Positions 47,123 to 58,390 of a DNA stretch of 64,000 nt are shown in pieces (position 1 is the stretch's first letter; each line of letters starts with the position of its first letter). The DNA comes from Pseudoxanthomonas sacheonensis (GTDB taxonomy: Bacteria; Pseudomonadota; Gammaproteobacteria; Xanthomonadales; Xanthomonadaceae), in assembly GCF_010093305.1 (NCBI RefSeq), contig NZ_PDWS01000009.1, forward strand, positions 62,001-126,000, written 5' to 3'. The notes under the pieces were generated by a model, which was not told where the DNA came from, did not search any database, and worked only from the letters and a program-made list of their open reading frames with translations. Both the position numbers and the translations under genes were made by a program.

Positions 47123-47836
47123 ATGGATTCCATGGAATTTCCCAAGCTAATCTGTGGCTTTAATCCAGCCAGCCCAGTGCTGGCTCTCAGGGCGCAACGC
47201 TCTCAGGTGCTTCACTCCAGCCACACCATCGAGCTACTGCGACTCCCCCAACCAAAAACACTGCGACTCAGCGTCGCATCCAACGCTATAGTATTGGCTG
47301 CTGAGCATCACGGCGCGATCGCACTGCTGATATCCCAGGCTCATTACTCAACGGCCCACGCTTTGATGAGGCCCTTAGTCGAAACAACGATGCGCGCGCT
47401 TTGGCTGACATATCTGGCCTCATTCACTGCAGTAGACGAACTTACGACGCGTCCTAGTGGGCCTGACCTAGATCGCATATGCCGCTATTTCGTAAAGGCA
47501 AAGCTACAAGGTCTGACGCCGATCGCGGAAGCAGTGCTGAAACAAGGAAATATGTTTCACAGCTTCGCGCACGCCGGCATTGAACAGCTAGTAAGGCGGC
47601 TACGAGGCTATCGGGAAGAAGAAGTTCTAGCTGCCCTTCTTATAGCGGACGTATTTGCCTCTGTCGCAATTGCGAACGCAGCCATAATCTTTGACGATAC
47701 TAAATTGCATCAGCTTACCGAGATGAACGGGCATCCATTGGCAATGGAGAGTCACTACTACTTTCGCGGTCCTCTACCAGAACCGGGTTGGACGGGTACG
47801 CTGCCGGCGATGCCGAACTGGAATGATCCGAAATAA
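47123..47836 (+). CDS. DUF6988-like hypothetical protein (island gene)
   Basis: This 237-residue mostly helical protein has the pattern LAAEHHGAIALLISQAHYST-AHALMRPLVETTMRALWLTY and FHSFAHAGIEQLVRRLRGY, which looks like the DUF6988/DUF5677 group of unknown function. There are no membrane helices strong enough to call and no catalytic motif I can name. It follows the DUF4145 gene by 22 bases with a weak ribosome site (agaag), so the two are probably a unit. Base composition is lower in GC than the core. Confidence 0.72.
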   Translation: MDSMEFPKLICGFNPASPVLALRAQRSQVLHSSHTIELLRLPQPKTLRLSVASNAIVLAAEHHGAIALLISQAHYSTAHALMRPLVETTMRALWLTYLASFTAVDELTTRPSGPDLDRICRYFVKAKLQGLTPIAEAVLKQGNMFHSFAHAGIEQLVRRLRGYREEEVLAALLIADVFASVAIANAAIIFDDTKLHQLTEMNGHPLAMESHYYFRGPLPEPGWTGTLPAMPNWNDPK

Positions 47837-48007
47837 AGAAAGATCCAGAGAAGCATCTGGATAGCGAGTAATGGCCACAATCCTGTCTTGATCTGTGTGT
47901 ATCGAACGACGGCCAGTAACCCACACCACTCCACCACCACCCATCCGCAAACATCACGATGGATAGCAAAGTCCTCCCTACCCTTGCTGTCTGGGAGTCG
48001 CGTCACG

Positions 48008-48178
48008 TTAGGAATCGGATTCCTCGCCCGTGTCGATCTTATGCTCAATGCCAGGCGCCCATTCTTCGGCGTCGATTTTCCGCGGGGAGGATTTGGTTGG
48101 CGGCGGCCCCGACAGTCGGCGCACGCGTACGCGCCAAGTCGTGCCGTTCTTACCAACGCGCTTCTCGATGGTGGCCAA
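48008..48178 (-). pseudogene. Truncated site-specific integrase N-terminus (remnant)
   Basis: On the minus strand, a frame beginning with TTG at 48178 and ending at TAA 48008 encodes 56 residues: MATIEKRVGKNGTTWRVRVR, then RLSGPPP, then KIDAEEWAPGIEHKIDTGEE. That matches the N-terminal arm-binding region of tyrosine integrases (GTTxRVxVRRxG...DAExWAxxIExxID-G). Nothing of the catalytic domain follows in any frame. Its position immediately beside the tRNA-Ser 3' end is where an island integrase would sit. The rest of 47837-48257 shows no gene I can support; longer antisense frames there look accidental. Confidence 0.72.
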
Positions 48179-48257
48179 CTCTCAGTATCCCCAATTGTCC
48201 CAACTGGAACAGACACTGGGCCGACTTTAGGAAGAAATCAAGCAAAAATAAGGGTTT

Positions 48258-48347
48258 TGGCGGAGAGAGTGGGATTCGAACCCACGGTGGTATCGCTACC
48301 ACGCCGGTTTTCAAGACCGGTGCCTTAAACCGCTCGGCCATCTCTCC
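48258..48347 (-). tRNA. tRNA-Ser (anticodon UGA)
   Basis: The 90-base sequence, with encoded CCA, folds as a class II tRNA: 7-bp acceptor stem GGAGAGA/UCUCUCC, D arm, anticodon loop CUUGAAA (UGA reads UCA codons), a long variable arm and the T arm GGGUUCGAAUCCC. The minus-strand 3' end points to the island. Confidence 0.97.
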
Positions 48348-48414
48348 GAAGCTGCTGGTGCAAGCGGCCCGTTGCGGGCCGCGCGGCATTTTCCCATGAA
48401 GCGGGCTGGCTTGC

Positions 48415-49401
48415 CTACGACGCCTTCTTGACCTTGATCTGGGGCAGGTCTTTGCCGTCCGCGGATTCTTCGCACTTGCCGCCGCAATCCAGACGCGAGG
48501 ACTCGATCTCCTTGGGCAGATGCTCGGCCAGGAAATCGATGAACACCCGCACGGCCGGCAGCATGCCGCGGCGCGAGGCGAACACGGCGTGGCAGATGCC
48601 CTGCGGCAAGGTCCAGTCGCGCAACACCACTTCCAGCTCGCCTTTGCGCACCGATTCGGCGCACACCGTCTCCGGCAGCAGAGTGATGCCGAAACCATCC
48701 TTGGCCATCGACTGCAGCAGCGGAAAGTCGAAACCCGAAAGCCGCGGCTGGATATCCACCCGGACGATATCGCCGTCCGGACCATGCAGCTCCCAACGCT
48801 GGCGCGCTTCGTCCTCGCTGGTGCTGAGGGTCACGTGATCGGTGAGCTCGTCAGGATTCTTGGGCCGGCCCGCACGTGCCAGATATTTGGGGCTGGCGAC
48901 CATCAACTGACGGATCTGGCCGAAACTGCGCATGACCAGGCTGCCGTCGTCGTCCAGCTTGGCGCGCACGCGCAGCGCCACGTCGTAGCCTTCGTTGATC
49001 AAGTCCACGCGGCGGTTGCTGACGTGCAGCTGCAGGCGGACCTTGGGGTACTTGTCCAGGAAGGCCGGCAGGATCTTCGGCAATTGCGTCTGCGCCACTT
49101 CCACCGGCACGCTGACGCGCACCACCCCGCGCGGCTCGGCGCTCAGACGGTCCACCACTTCGCGGGCGGCCTGTGCCTCGGCCAGCATGGTCTGCGCGTG
49201 GCGGTGCACGCTCATGCCCACGTCGGTGACCGCGAAGCGGCGCGTGGAGCGCTGCAGCAGGCGCACGCCCATGTCGGTTTCCAACTGACTGATGCGCCGG
49301 CTCAGGCGCGACTTGGGAATGCCCAATGCGCGCTCGGCCGCCGCGAAACCACCATGGTCCACGACCATGGCGAAGTAATAGAGGTCATTCAGATCCTGCA
49401 T
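48415..49401 (-). CDS. LysR-family transcriptional regulator
   Basis: This 328-residue LysR regulator has an N-terminal HTH (LNDLYYFAMVVDHGGFAAAE, then RALGIPKSRLSRRISQLET) and a periplasmic-binding-like effector domain. It belongs to the CrgA/DsdC-like class. It diverges from azoR with 117 bases of shared, AT-rich promoter DNA, so azoR is the likely target. The C-terminus (residues 300-328) is Lys/Ser-rich and unlike the fold core. Confidence 0.9.
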   Translation of the reverse strand: MQDLNDLYYFAMVVDHGGFAAAERALGIPKSRLSRRISQLETDMGVRLLQRSTRRFAVTDVGMSVHRHAQTMLAEAQAAREVVDRLSAEPRGVVRVSVPVEVAQTQLPKILPAFLDKYPKVRLQLHVSNRRVDLINEGYDVALRVRAKLDDDGSLVMRSFGQIRQLMVASPKYLARAGRPKNPDELTDHVTLSTSEDEARQRWELHGPDGDIVRVDIQPRLSGFDFPLLQSMAKDGFGITLLPETVCAESVRKGELEVVLRDWTLPQGICHAVFASRRGMLPAVRVFIDFLAEHLPKEIESSRLDCGGKCEESADGKDLPQIKVKKAS

Positions 49402-49518
49402 GGCAATAATTCCATATTCAGAACAATTAGTGATATTTAACCATCTTTATTCCATGAATACAACAATCTACTTTGGCATCCAACGCGGCGCCGCCGCTTC
49501 CTGAAGTGGATAGCCAAC

Positions 49519-50097
49519 ATGAAACTCCTGCACCTCGACTCCAGCGCACTGGGCACCGGCTCGGTCACCCGTGAACTCACCGCCGCCATCGTAGCCCGTT
49601 GGCAGGACAAACTCCCGCAGTTGCAGGTCGAATACCGCGACCTGGACAGCGATCCCCTGCCCCATCTGACCGGCCAGTCGCTGGCCCAGACCAATCCGGA
49701 AGAAGCGGCCGACGCGGCACGCACCATGGAACAGTTCCTGGCCGCCGATGTGCTGGTGATCGGCGCACCGATGTACAACTTTTCCATTCCTTCTACCTTG
49801 AAGGCCTGGATCGACCGCGTAGCCGTGGCCGGCAAGACGTTCCGCTATACCGAGAACGGGCCGGAAGGGCTTGCCGGCGGCAAGAAGATCATCATCGCCA
49901 GCGGCCGCGGCGGCATCCATACCGGTTCGCCGACGGATTTCCAGGAAGCCTATCTGCGCCAGGTATTCGGTTTCCTGGGCGTAACGGATATCGAGTTCGT
50001 GCGCGCTGAAGGCGTAGCGTATTCGCCGCAGCACCGCAGCGATGCTATCGCCGGGGCGCTGGCTTCCATTCCGGAGCCGGTGCGGCTGGCGGCATAA
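49519..50097 (+). CDS. azoR: FMN-dependent NADH-azoreductase
   Basis: AzoR reduces azo dyes and quinones with NADH. The 192-residue flavodoxin-like protein has the FMN-binding LHLDSSALGTGSVTR-type start, VLVIGAPMYNFSIPSTLKAWID and GKKIIIASGRGGI, matching AzoR. It diverges from a LysR gene, a common pairing. A strong terminator follows. Confidence 0.94.
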   Translation: MKLLHLDSSALGTGSVTRELTAAIVARWQDKLPQLQVEYRDLDSDPLPHLTGQSLAQTNPEEAADAARTMEQFLAADVLVIGAPMYNFSIPSTLKAWIDRVAVAGKTFRYTENGPEGLAGGKKIIIASGRGGIHTGSPTDFQEAYLRQVFGFLGVTDIEFVRAEGVAYSPQHRSDAIAGALASIPEPVRLAA

Positions 50098-50121
50098 AGG
50101 GAAGCTGTTGTGCCGATCAAG

Positions 50122-50153
50122 GCGGGTCCGTTGATACGGGCCCGCTTTTTTTG
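50122..50153 (+). terminator. azoR terminator
   Basis: A stem of gcgggtcc(g) with (c)gggcccgc (50122-50146) is followed by seven T. Confidence 0.85.
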
Positions 50154-50177
50154 GATGAGTACGTTGAATTCCGAATC

Positions 50178-50296
50178 GTCATCCCAGCGAAAGCTGGGAT
50201 CCATCTTGATCCTGACCTTGATCTGATTTGCGCAAGACGGAAAACAGCAAAGACAAAAGCAAAGTCAAAATGGATCCCAGCTTTCGCTGGGATGAC
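50178..50296. repeat. REP-like pair, GTCATCCCAGCG family
   Basis: Left arm gtcatcccagcgaaagctgg and onward (50178-50204) and right arm atggatcccagctttcgctg and onward (to 50296) are perfect inverted copies around about 65 bases. A related pair is at 51662-51743. It lies between azoR and convergent serS. Confidence 0.88.
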
Positions 50297-50326
50297 GTCG
50301 CTCTTTTTTTTGTGTCGGCTGGACGA

Positions 50327-51743
<1,417 letters not shown>

Positions 51744-51855
51744 ATCGAAACGGTGTCTTGCGATTCGCCTTAATTATCGCTTTTTATGCGATGCCCTGCC
51801 TCGCCCGGCCAGCCTGGGCTATGCCAGAATCGCGGGCAGCCCATCGGAACCCGCC

Positions 51856-52512
51856 ATGCCCGCCTCGAACCCGCCCGAACACGATTACGTTTTCCGCCTG
51901 CCGCGCAGCGCCCTGCGCATCGCCGGCATCGCCTTCGGCATCGGCCTGGTGCTGTTCCTGATCGTGTGGTGGGCGGGGCGCGATCAGGCGTTCTACAAGG
52001 TCGAACCCACTGCACCCGGCAAGCCGCTGAGCGAATTGGAAGCATTGCCGGAACCCCTGGCTGGCGGCGACAGCGCCAGCGACATGCCCTCCGCCAGCGC
52101 CGAACCGACCGAGCGCCCGCAACTGGTGGAAACAGCGCCTCCACCGCCCCTGCCCGCGCCCATCGACGAAACCGCACAGCCCACACCTCCCGAAGCCGGC
52201 GTTCCGGCTGCGGCCGGGGTAGCGCTCGCACCGGGCGACCAGCCGGTCCCGCTCAGCGGCCAGACGCCATCGCCGCGCTACCCCTCCGACGCATTGCGCC
52301 GGGGCGAAAGCGGCACGGTGCTGGTACGGGTGGAAGTGGACGTCAACGGCGCACCGGCGGGCGTGGCGCTGGCGCAGCGCAGCGGTTCGCGCGACCTGGA
52401 CCGCGCCGCCATGGAAGCGGTGCGCAAGTGGCGTTTCATGCCCGCGCAGCGCGATGGGCAAGCTATAGCGTCGAGCCTGGTGATTCCCATCGATTTCAAG
52501 GCCGACGAGTAA
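51856..52512 (+). CDS. Energy transducer TonB (218 aa)
   Basis: TonB couples the inner-membrane proton gradient to outer-membrane receptors. The protein has an N-terminal cytoplasmic segment, one membrane helix (about residues 22-42), a Pro/Glu/Ala-rich linker (45-125) and a C-terminal TonB domain (SPRYPSDALRRGESGTVLVR and onward, LDRAAMEAVRKWRF). It is one of three TonB-type products in the window; no exbB/exbD is adjacent. Confidence 0.88.
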   Translation: MPASNPPEHDYVFRLPRSALRIAGIAFGIGLVLFLIVWWAGRDQAFYKVEPTAPGKPLSELEALPEPLAGGDSASDMPSASAEPTERPQLVETAPPPPLPAPIDETAQPTPPEAGVPAAAGVALAPGDQPVPLSGQTPSPRYPSDALRRGESGTVLVRVEVDVNGAPAGVALAQRSGSRDLDRAAMEAVRKWRFMPAQRDGQAIASSLVIPIDFKADE

Positions 52513-52631
52513 ATTCGGAACCTGAACAGCCACGGCTCCAGGCGGCCGTTTTCACGGTGCCGTGACGCTTTCGCAACAAACCCGCATGCAAGACTCGCAC
52601 CCGTTCATCCACATGTTCAGGGAGGTCAAGC

Positions 52632-53204
52632 ATGTCTACACCTAATCCGAACGATCCCGGTTACAACAGCGTCGATCCCGATGCCCCCGTAGTCGCACCG
52701 CCGCGCACCAGCAGCGCGCTGCTCTGGTTGCTCCTGCTGGTGGCGCTGGTCGCGCTGGGCCTGTGGTGGTATGGAAAACGCGAGGCCACCGAAGCCCGCG
52801 ACCTGCCTGCCGCCACCCAGCAGCCGGCGGTGGTGGAGGAAACAGCGGCGCCCGCGGCCGTAGTGGCGGACAAGAAACCGGTAGAGAAAAAGCCGGCGGC
52901 CAAGCCAAAGCCGGCAGCCAAGATCAACCGGGACCCCTCGCCCCTGGCCGGCAATCAGGCCCCGAAATACCCGCCGCAAGCGCTGCGCGCCGGCGTGGAA
53001 GGCAGCGTGAGCGTGCGCGTGGAAGTAGACGCCAACGGCAACGCCACCGATGTGCAAGTGGTGGAGCGCAGCGGCGAACGCAGCCGCGACCTGGACCGGG
53101 CGGTGACCGATGCCGTGCGCAAATGGCGTTTCGAGCCGGCGATGAAGGACGGCAAGGCAGTGCCGGGCGCGGTGGTGGTGCCGGTGGAGTTCAAGAACCA
53201 GTAA
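52632..53204 (+). CDS. Energy transducer TonB (190 aa)
   Basis: This 190-residue paralogue of the preceding gene has a helix at about 29-46 (LLWLLLLVALVALGLWWYGK), a Lys/Pro/Ala spacer (EKKPAAKPKPAAKIN) and the TonB C-terminal fold (YPPQALRAGVEGSVSVRVEV and RKWRFEPAMKDG). It overlaps aroA at the 3' end by 14 bases. A duplication of the neighbour is likely, with the Lys/Pro spacer closer to classical TonB. Confidence 0.88.
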   Translation: MSTPNPNDPGYNSVDPDAPVVAPPRTSSALLWLLLLVALVALGLWWYGKREATEARDLPAATQQPAVVEETAAPAAVVADKKPVEKKPAAKPKPAAKINRDPSPLAGNQAPKYPPQALRAGVEGSVSVRVEVDANGNATDVQVVERSGERSRDLDRAVTDAVRKWRFEPAMKDGKAVPGAVVVPVEFKNQ

Positions 53205-54504
53205 AGGTTCCGAAACCGACCCTTCGCGCCAGCGCATCGTAATTCGGGAACGACGTGGCCACATTGGCCACGTCGGCGATTGCGACTTCGCCCGACGCCA
53301 CCTGGGCGGCCACGCTGAAGGCCATGGCGATGCGATGGTCGCCATGGCTATCGACCGCACCGCCTCCGATCCGGCCGCCGGAAATGGTGGCGCCATCGGC
53401 AGTTTCGTCCACCCGGATGCCCAACGCACGCAATCCTGCCGACATGGAAGCCAGGCGGTCGGATTCCTTGACCCGCAGTTCGGCAGCGCCGCGCACTACC
53501 GTGTTGCCGGCGGCGCAGGCCGCGGCGACGAACAGCGCAGGGAATTCGTCGATCATGTCCGGCACGATTTCCACCGGCACTTCGATGCCGTGCAACGGCG
53601 CGTGGCGCACGACCAGGTCGGCTACGGGTTCGCCGCCATGCTCGCTGCGGTTCTCTTCGATGATATCCGCACCCATCGCCCTCAACGCGGTCAGCAATCC
53701 GGTGCGGCGCGGATTCAGTCCAACGGCGCGCAGGCGCAGCTCCGAACCGGGAACGATGCTGGCCGCCACGATGAAGAAAGCGGCCGAAGAGAAATCGGCC
53801 GGCACCGAAATATCCGTGGCGCGCAGGCGCTGGCCGCCGCGCAGGCGCGCATGGCCCGGCGAGAATTCGATGTCCACGCCGAACGCCGAGAGCATGCGCT
53901 CGGTGTAATCGCGGGTGGGGTGCGGTTCGCGCACCACGGTTTCGCCTTCGGCGTACAGCCCGGCCAGCAGCACCGCGGATTTCACCTGCGCGCTGGCCAC
54001 TTCCAGGGTGTAGTCCATGCCACGCATGGGCTGCCCGCCATGGATGCGCAAGGGCGGCACGCCGCCCGGCTCGGAGTCGATGCGCGCGCCCATCTTCGCC
54101 AGCGGATCGATGACCCGGCGCATGGGGCGCTTGGAAAGCGACTCGTCGCCTACCAGCACGCTGTCGAAGTTCTGTGCCGACAGCAAACCTGCCAGCAGAC
54201 GCATGCCGGTACCGGCGTTGCCGCAGTCCAGGGGCGCCACAGGCGCGCGCAAGCCGTCTACGCCCACACCGTGCACGATGCGCTGCGAGGGCAAAAGCGT
54301 TTCGATGCGCACGCCCAGCTGCGAGAAGATCGCGGCGGTGGCGCGGGTGTCTTCTCCTTCCAGGAAGCCGTCGATGCGGGAGACGCCGTCGGCCAGGGCG
54401 GCGAACATCACCGCGCGGTGGGAGACGGACTTATCGCCGGGGATCTCTATTTCGCCGTGCAGCGCTTGGCCGGGAGAAACGGTCCAGTTCATCCTGTCAG
54501 TCAT
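53191..54504 (-). CDS. aroA: 3-phosphoshikimate 1-carboxyvinyltransferase (EPSP synthase)
   Basis: AroA joins phosphoenolpyruvate to shikimate-3-phosphate, the glyphosate target, in aromatic amino acid synthesis. The 437-residue protein shows GDKSVSHRAVMFAALADG (Lys25 binding), GNAGTGMRLLAGLL and RVKESDRL motifs of the family. Starts upstream (to 54729) belong to the repeat region and are rejected; ATG 54504 is followed by a second ATG at 54492. It is downstream of pheA but separated by a hairpin array. Confidence 0.95.
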   Translation of the reverse strand: MTDRMNWTVSPGQALHGEIEIPGDKSVSHRAVMFAALADGVSRIDGFLEGEDTRATAAIFSQLGVRIETLLPSQRIVHGVGVDGLRAPVAPLDCGNAGTGMRLLAGLLSAQNFDSVLVGDESLSKRPMRRVIDPLAKMGARIDSEPGGVPPLRIHGGQPMRGMDYTLEVASAQVKSAVLLAGLYAEGETVVREPHPTRDYTERMLSAFGVDIEFSPGHARLRGGQRLRATDISVPADFSSAAFFIVAASIVPGSELRLRAVGLNPRRTGLLTALRAMGADIIEENRSEHGGEPVADLVVRHAPLHGIEVPVEIVPDMIDEFPALFVAAACAAGNTVVRGAAELRVKESDRLASMSAGLRALGIRVDETADGATISGGRIGGGAVDSHGDHRIAMAFSVAAQVASGEVAIADVANVATSFPNYDALARRVGFGTFTGS

Positions 54505-54892
54505 TCGATGATTCTCAGTAGTTGCTTTTGCTTCATAGCTCCACGAGGCCCCTGAGGCACGGCAAGCGCGGTGGGTAAACCCAAAGGGCGGCGCACACGA
54601 TGTGCGCCGTTTTCGGAAGGCACATGGATGTGCCTTCCGAAAATTCCCGCCGCGCTTGCGAACCCGCGCATAGCGCGGGCGTGCCGCCGGGGTGTGCTTT
54701 CTTTTGGTTACTTTTCTTTGCACAAGCAAAGAAAAGTGACTCGCGCGAGAGCGCGAAACGCTGTTGCTTGTCGATCATTATTCTTTTTTGCATCGTGGAA
54801 AGGTAGAAACCGCCGTAGCGCTAGTTCATGCATTCGGAGATCGCAGGCAACCCCTCCCCAACCCTCCCCTGCTTCGCAAGGGAGGGGGCCGA
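54505..54892. repeat. Array of six hairpins between pheA and aroA
   Basis: No gene is present in these 388 bases. Consecutive perfect hairpins are: ggcgcaca/tgtgcgcc (54590-54608), tttcggaaggcaca/tgtgccttccgaaa (54611-54642, loop tgga), cccgcgc/gcgcggg (54663-54679), acttttctttgc/gcaaagaaaagt (54710-54737), tcgcgc/gcgcga (54741-54756), and ccctccc/gggaggg (54862-54886). The acttttctttg block resembles a dispersed repeat found in many proteobacterial genomes. They may act as attenuators or be a composite of inserted repeats. Confidence 0.78.
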
Positions 54893-56050
54893 TCACGGCA
54901 CCGCCACCGGATACGAACCCAGCACCTTGATCTGCGCCGAATGCGCTTCCAGTTCGGCCAGCGCCTTCTTCATCGACTCGTCCTCGACGTGTCCGGCCAG
55001 GTCGATGAAGAATCCGTATTCCCACTTGGCGTGGTGCGAGGGCCGCGACTCGATGCGGTTCATGCTGATGCCGTGGCGCGCGAACGGACTCAGCACATTG
55101 AACAGCGCGCCGGGCTGGTCGCGGATGAACACCAGCACCGAGGTGCGGTCGTGGCCCGAAGACGGGAAAATCTGCCGGCCGATCACCAGGAAGCGGGTGG
55201 TGTTGTCGGCGTCGTCCTCGATCGAACCCATGATGACTTTCTTCAGGCCGTACACGTGGCCGGCGCTTTCGCCTGCGATGGCCGCCGCGTCGTCCGAATT
55301 GCGGGCGCGGCGCGCGCCTTCGGCGTTGCTGGAAACCGGGATCTTCTCCACCTTGGGCAGGTTGGAGCGCAGCCAGGAAGACGTCTGCGCGAACGACTGC
55401 GGATGCGAGTAGATACGCTCGATGTCCTCGATGCGGCCGGTGCGCGACAACAGGTACTGGTGCACGCGCAGTTCGACTTCGCCGCAGATCTTGAGGTTGG
55501 AAGTGAGGAACATGTCCAGGGTCACCTGGATGGTGCCCTGCCCCGAATTCTCCACCGGCACCACGCCGAAGTCGGCGTTGCCGTTTTCCACTTCCTGGAA
55601 CACTTCCTCGATGCTGGCCAGCGGCAGGCCGTGCGCGGAGCGGCCGAAGTGCTTCATCACCGCCTGCTGGCTGAAGGTGCCCTCCGGGCCGAGGAAGCCG
55701 ACTTTCAAGGGCTCCTGCTGGGCCAGGCAGGCGGACATGATTTCGCGGAACACGTGCACCAGCACTTCGTCGCTGAGCGGACCCTGGTTGCGGTCCACCA
55801 CCATGCGCAGCACCTGGGCCTCGCGCTCGGGGCGGTAATAGTCCACGGCTGCGGCGAGCTTGCCCTTGGCTTTGCCGACCTGCAGCGCGTAGGCGGCGCG
55901 GTCGGCGATCAGGCTCTGGATCTGGCGGTCTATGCCGTCGATATGGGCGCGCACGTCGGCCAGGACCGGCGCTGCTGCGTCGGTCCTGGCGACTTTTTCC
56001 GCGGCGGGCTTGGCGGCTTTCGCCGCATTCTTCTTTGGTTTCGAGGCCAT
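54893..56050 (-). CDS. pheA: Bifunctional chorismate mutase / prephenate dehydratase
   Basis: PheA makes phenylpyruvate, with feedback inhibition by phenylalanine. Layout of the 385-residue protein: Lys/Ala-rich N-terminal tail (1-28), chorismate mutase domain (about 28-105, VRAHIDGIDRQIQSLIADRA), prephenate dehydratase (115-290, GFLGPEGTFSQQAVMKHFG and the TTRF motif), and an ACT regulatory domain with the ESRP motif near 340. Length is usual. serC lies upstream on the same strand. Confidence 0.96.
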   Translation of the reverse strand: MASKPKKNAAKAAKPAAEKVARTDAAAPVLADVRAHIDGIDRQIQSLIADRAAYALQVGKAKGKLAAAVDYYRPEREAQVLRMVVDRNQGPLSDEVLVHVFREIMSACLAQQEPLKVGFLGPEGTFSQQAVMKHFGRSAHGLPLASIEEVFQEVENGNADFGVVPVENSGQGTIQVTLDMFLTSNLKICGEVELRVHQYLLSRTGRIEDIERIYSHPQSFAQTSSWLRSNLPKVEKIPVSSNAEGARRARNSDDAAAIAGESAGHVYGLKKVIMGSIEDDADNTTRFLVIGRQIFPSSGHDRTSVLVFIRDQPGALFNVLSPFARHGISMNRIESRPSHHAKWEYGFFIDLAGHVEDESMKKALAELEAHSAQIKVLGSYPVAVP

Positions 56051-56090
56051 GGCTAATCCGGTGCTTTCATCAATCTGGACTTGATCTGGA

Positions 56091-56161
56091 CGTAGGAGCG
56101 ACGCAAGTCGCGAATCGATTGCTAGTCGAAGACACCGTCGCGACTTACGTCGCTCCTACGC
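56091..56161. repeat. REP-like pair, GTAGGAGCGACG family
   Basis: Left arm cgtaggagcgacgcaagtcg (from 56091) and right arm cgcgacttacgtcgctccta and onward (to 56161) are an inverted pair between serC and pheA, of the same family as 58391-58476. Confidence 0.87.
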
Positions 56162-56172
56162 GGAATTGGGCT

Positions 56173-57258
56173 TTATCCATTGCGTTGCTGGAAATCGCGC
56201 ATGAAATCGACCAACGCCTGCGCGGCTTCCACCGGCAAGGCGTTGTACAACGAGGCGCGCAGGCCGCCGACCGCCTTGTGGCCTTTCAGCGCCAGCAGGC
56301 CCGCGGCCTTCGACTCGGCCACGAAGCGCGCCGTCAGCGTCTCGTCGGGAAGGAAGTACGGAACGTTCATGCGCGAACGCACCGCCGGCACCACTTCGTT
56401 GCGGTAGAAACCGCCCGAAGCGTCGATGGCGTCGTACACCAGCTTCGACTTCACTGCGCTGCGGCGGGCGAATTCCGCCACCCCGCCCTGCGCCAGCATC
56501 CACTTGAACACCAGCCCGGCCAGATACCAGTTCCAGGTGGGCGGCGTATTGAGCATGGAATCGCGCGCGGCATGCGAGCGGTAGTCGAAGATGTCGGCGC
56601 GCGGCTGCCCGCTGCGTTCCAGCAGATCGCGGCGGATGATCACCACCGCCACGCCCACCGGGCCCAGGTTCTTCTGCGCGCCAGCGTAGATCACGCCGTA
56701 CTTGGAAACGTCGATGGGTTCGGAGGCGATGCTGGAGCTGAAGTCGGCGAACAGCGGCGCGGCGCCGACTTCGGGCGTATCGCGGAATTCGACCCCGTGG
56801 ATGGTTTCGTTGGCGGTGATGTGCACGTAGGCCGCACCGGGGGTGAGCTTCCAGCTGTCGCGGGCGGGAATGTCGCGGAAGCCTCCCGGTTCGCCATCGG
56901 CGGCTATGTTCACCTTGACGTAGGGCGCGACCTGCTTGATCGCCGTCCTGCCCCAGTGGCCGGGCACCACGTAATCGACGGTCTGGCCGGGCGCGGTAAA
57001 ATTCAGGGCCAGCAAAGCCTGCTGGGTGGTGGCGCCTCCGGACAGGAACAGCACCACGTAATCGTCCGGAATTCCCACCAGGGTCCGCAGGTCGGCTTCG
57101 GCCTCGGCGGCCACGGCGATGAAATCGGCGCTGCGGTGGCTGATCTCCACGATAGAGGCGCCTACGCCATTCCAGTCGAGCATTTCCGCCTGGGCCTGCA
57201 GCAATACTGATTCCGGCAAGGTGGCGGGGCCGGCACTGAAATTGAAGACGCGGGTCAT
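56173..57258 (-). CDS. serC: Phosphoserine aminotransferase
   Basis: SerC makes O-phosphoserine (and a pyridoxine precursor). The 361-residue aminotransferase has the PLP lysine Lys196 in [10 protein letters not shown], the [15 protein letters not shown] start and [10 protein letters not shown]. The ATG at 57258 was chosen over an upstream one because it gives the family start. serC-pheA-aroA is a conserved order, although the usual continuation into cmk-rpsA-ihfB is about 37 kb away here. Confidence 0.96.
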   Translation of the reverse strand: MTRVFNFSAGPATLPESVLLQAQAEMLDWNGVGASIVEISHRSADFIAVAAEAEADLRTLVGIPDDYVVLFLSGGATTQQALLALNFTAPGQTVDYVVPGHWGRTAIKQVAPYVKVNIAADGEPGGFRDIPARDSWKLTPGAAYVHITANETIHGVEFRDTPEVGAAPLFADFSSSIASEPIDVSKYGVIYAGAQKNLGPVGVAVVIIRRDLLERSGQPRADIFDYRSHAARDSMLNTPPTWNWYLAGLVFKWMLAQGGVAEFARRSAVKSKLVYDAIDASGGFYRNEVVPAVRSRMNVPYFLPDETLTARFVAESKAAGLLALKGHKAVGGLRASLYNALPVEAAQALVDFMRDFQQRNG

Positions 57259-57412
57259 GAGGGGCCTGCAAAGTGGATCCATAGTATGCCGCAGCGCAGC
57301 AGCCGGAGCAGTCCTGGTTTCAAACGTAACTTCTGCTGTCTGGATCGCGCGGCCGCGAAACCTTTTGCCGCCCGCCCGCCTCTATAGTTGGGCAATCCCA
57401 AGGAACCTCGCC

Positions 57413-58381
<969 letters not shown>

Positions 58382-58390
58382 CCCGGACGT

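Larger units (their letters stand above)
46207..48347. mobile_element. Small decayed genomic island at tRNA-Ser(UGA)
   Basis: The segment is bounded by an intact tRNA-Ser on the right and a degenerate direct copy of that gene's 3' half on the left (46207-46266). Between them lie two visibly lower-GC genes unlike the core, no complete mobility gene, and an integrase N-terminal fragment right next to the tRNA 3' end. This arrangement is the standard result of integration of a tyrosine-recombinase element into a tRNA gene, here followed by decay. Age seems considerable, since the two repeats differ at several positions. Confidence 0.78.

Noticed and set aside
47758-48216. 152-residue open frame on the minus strand of the island spacer
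   Set aside because: It runs through the integrase remnant in another frame and has no recognisable domain, although its second half is hydrophobic; not supported as a gene.
54533-54793. Small proteins in the pheA-aroA spacer
   Set aside because: The frames are encoded by palindromic repeats (acttttctttg and others), which give similar short frames in many genomes; no ribosome site or conservation visible.
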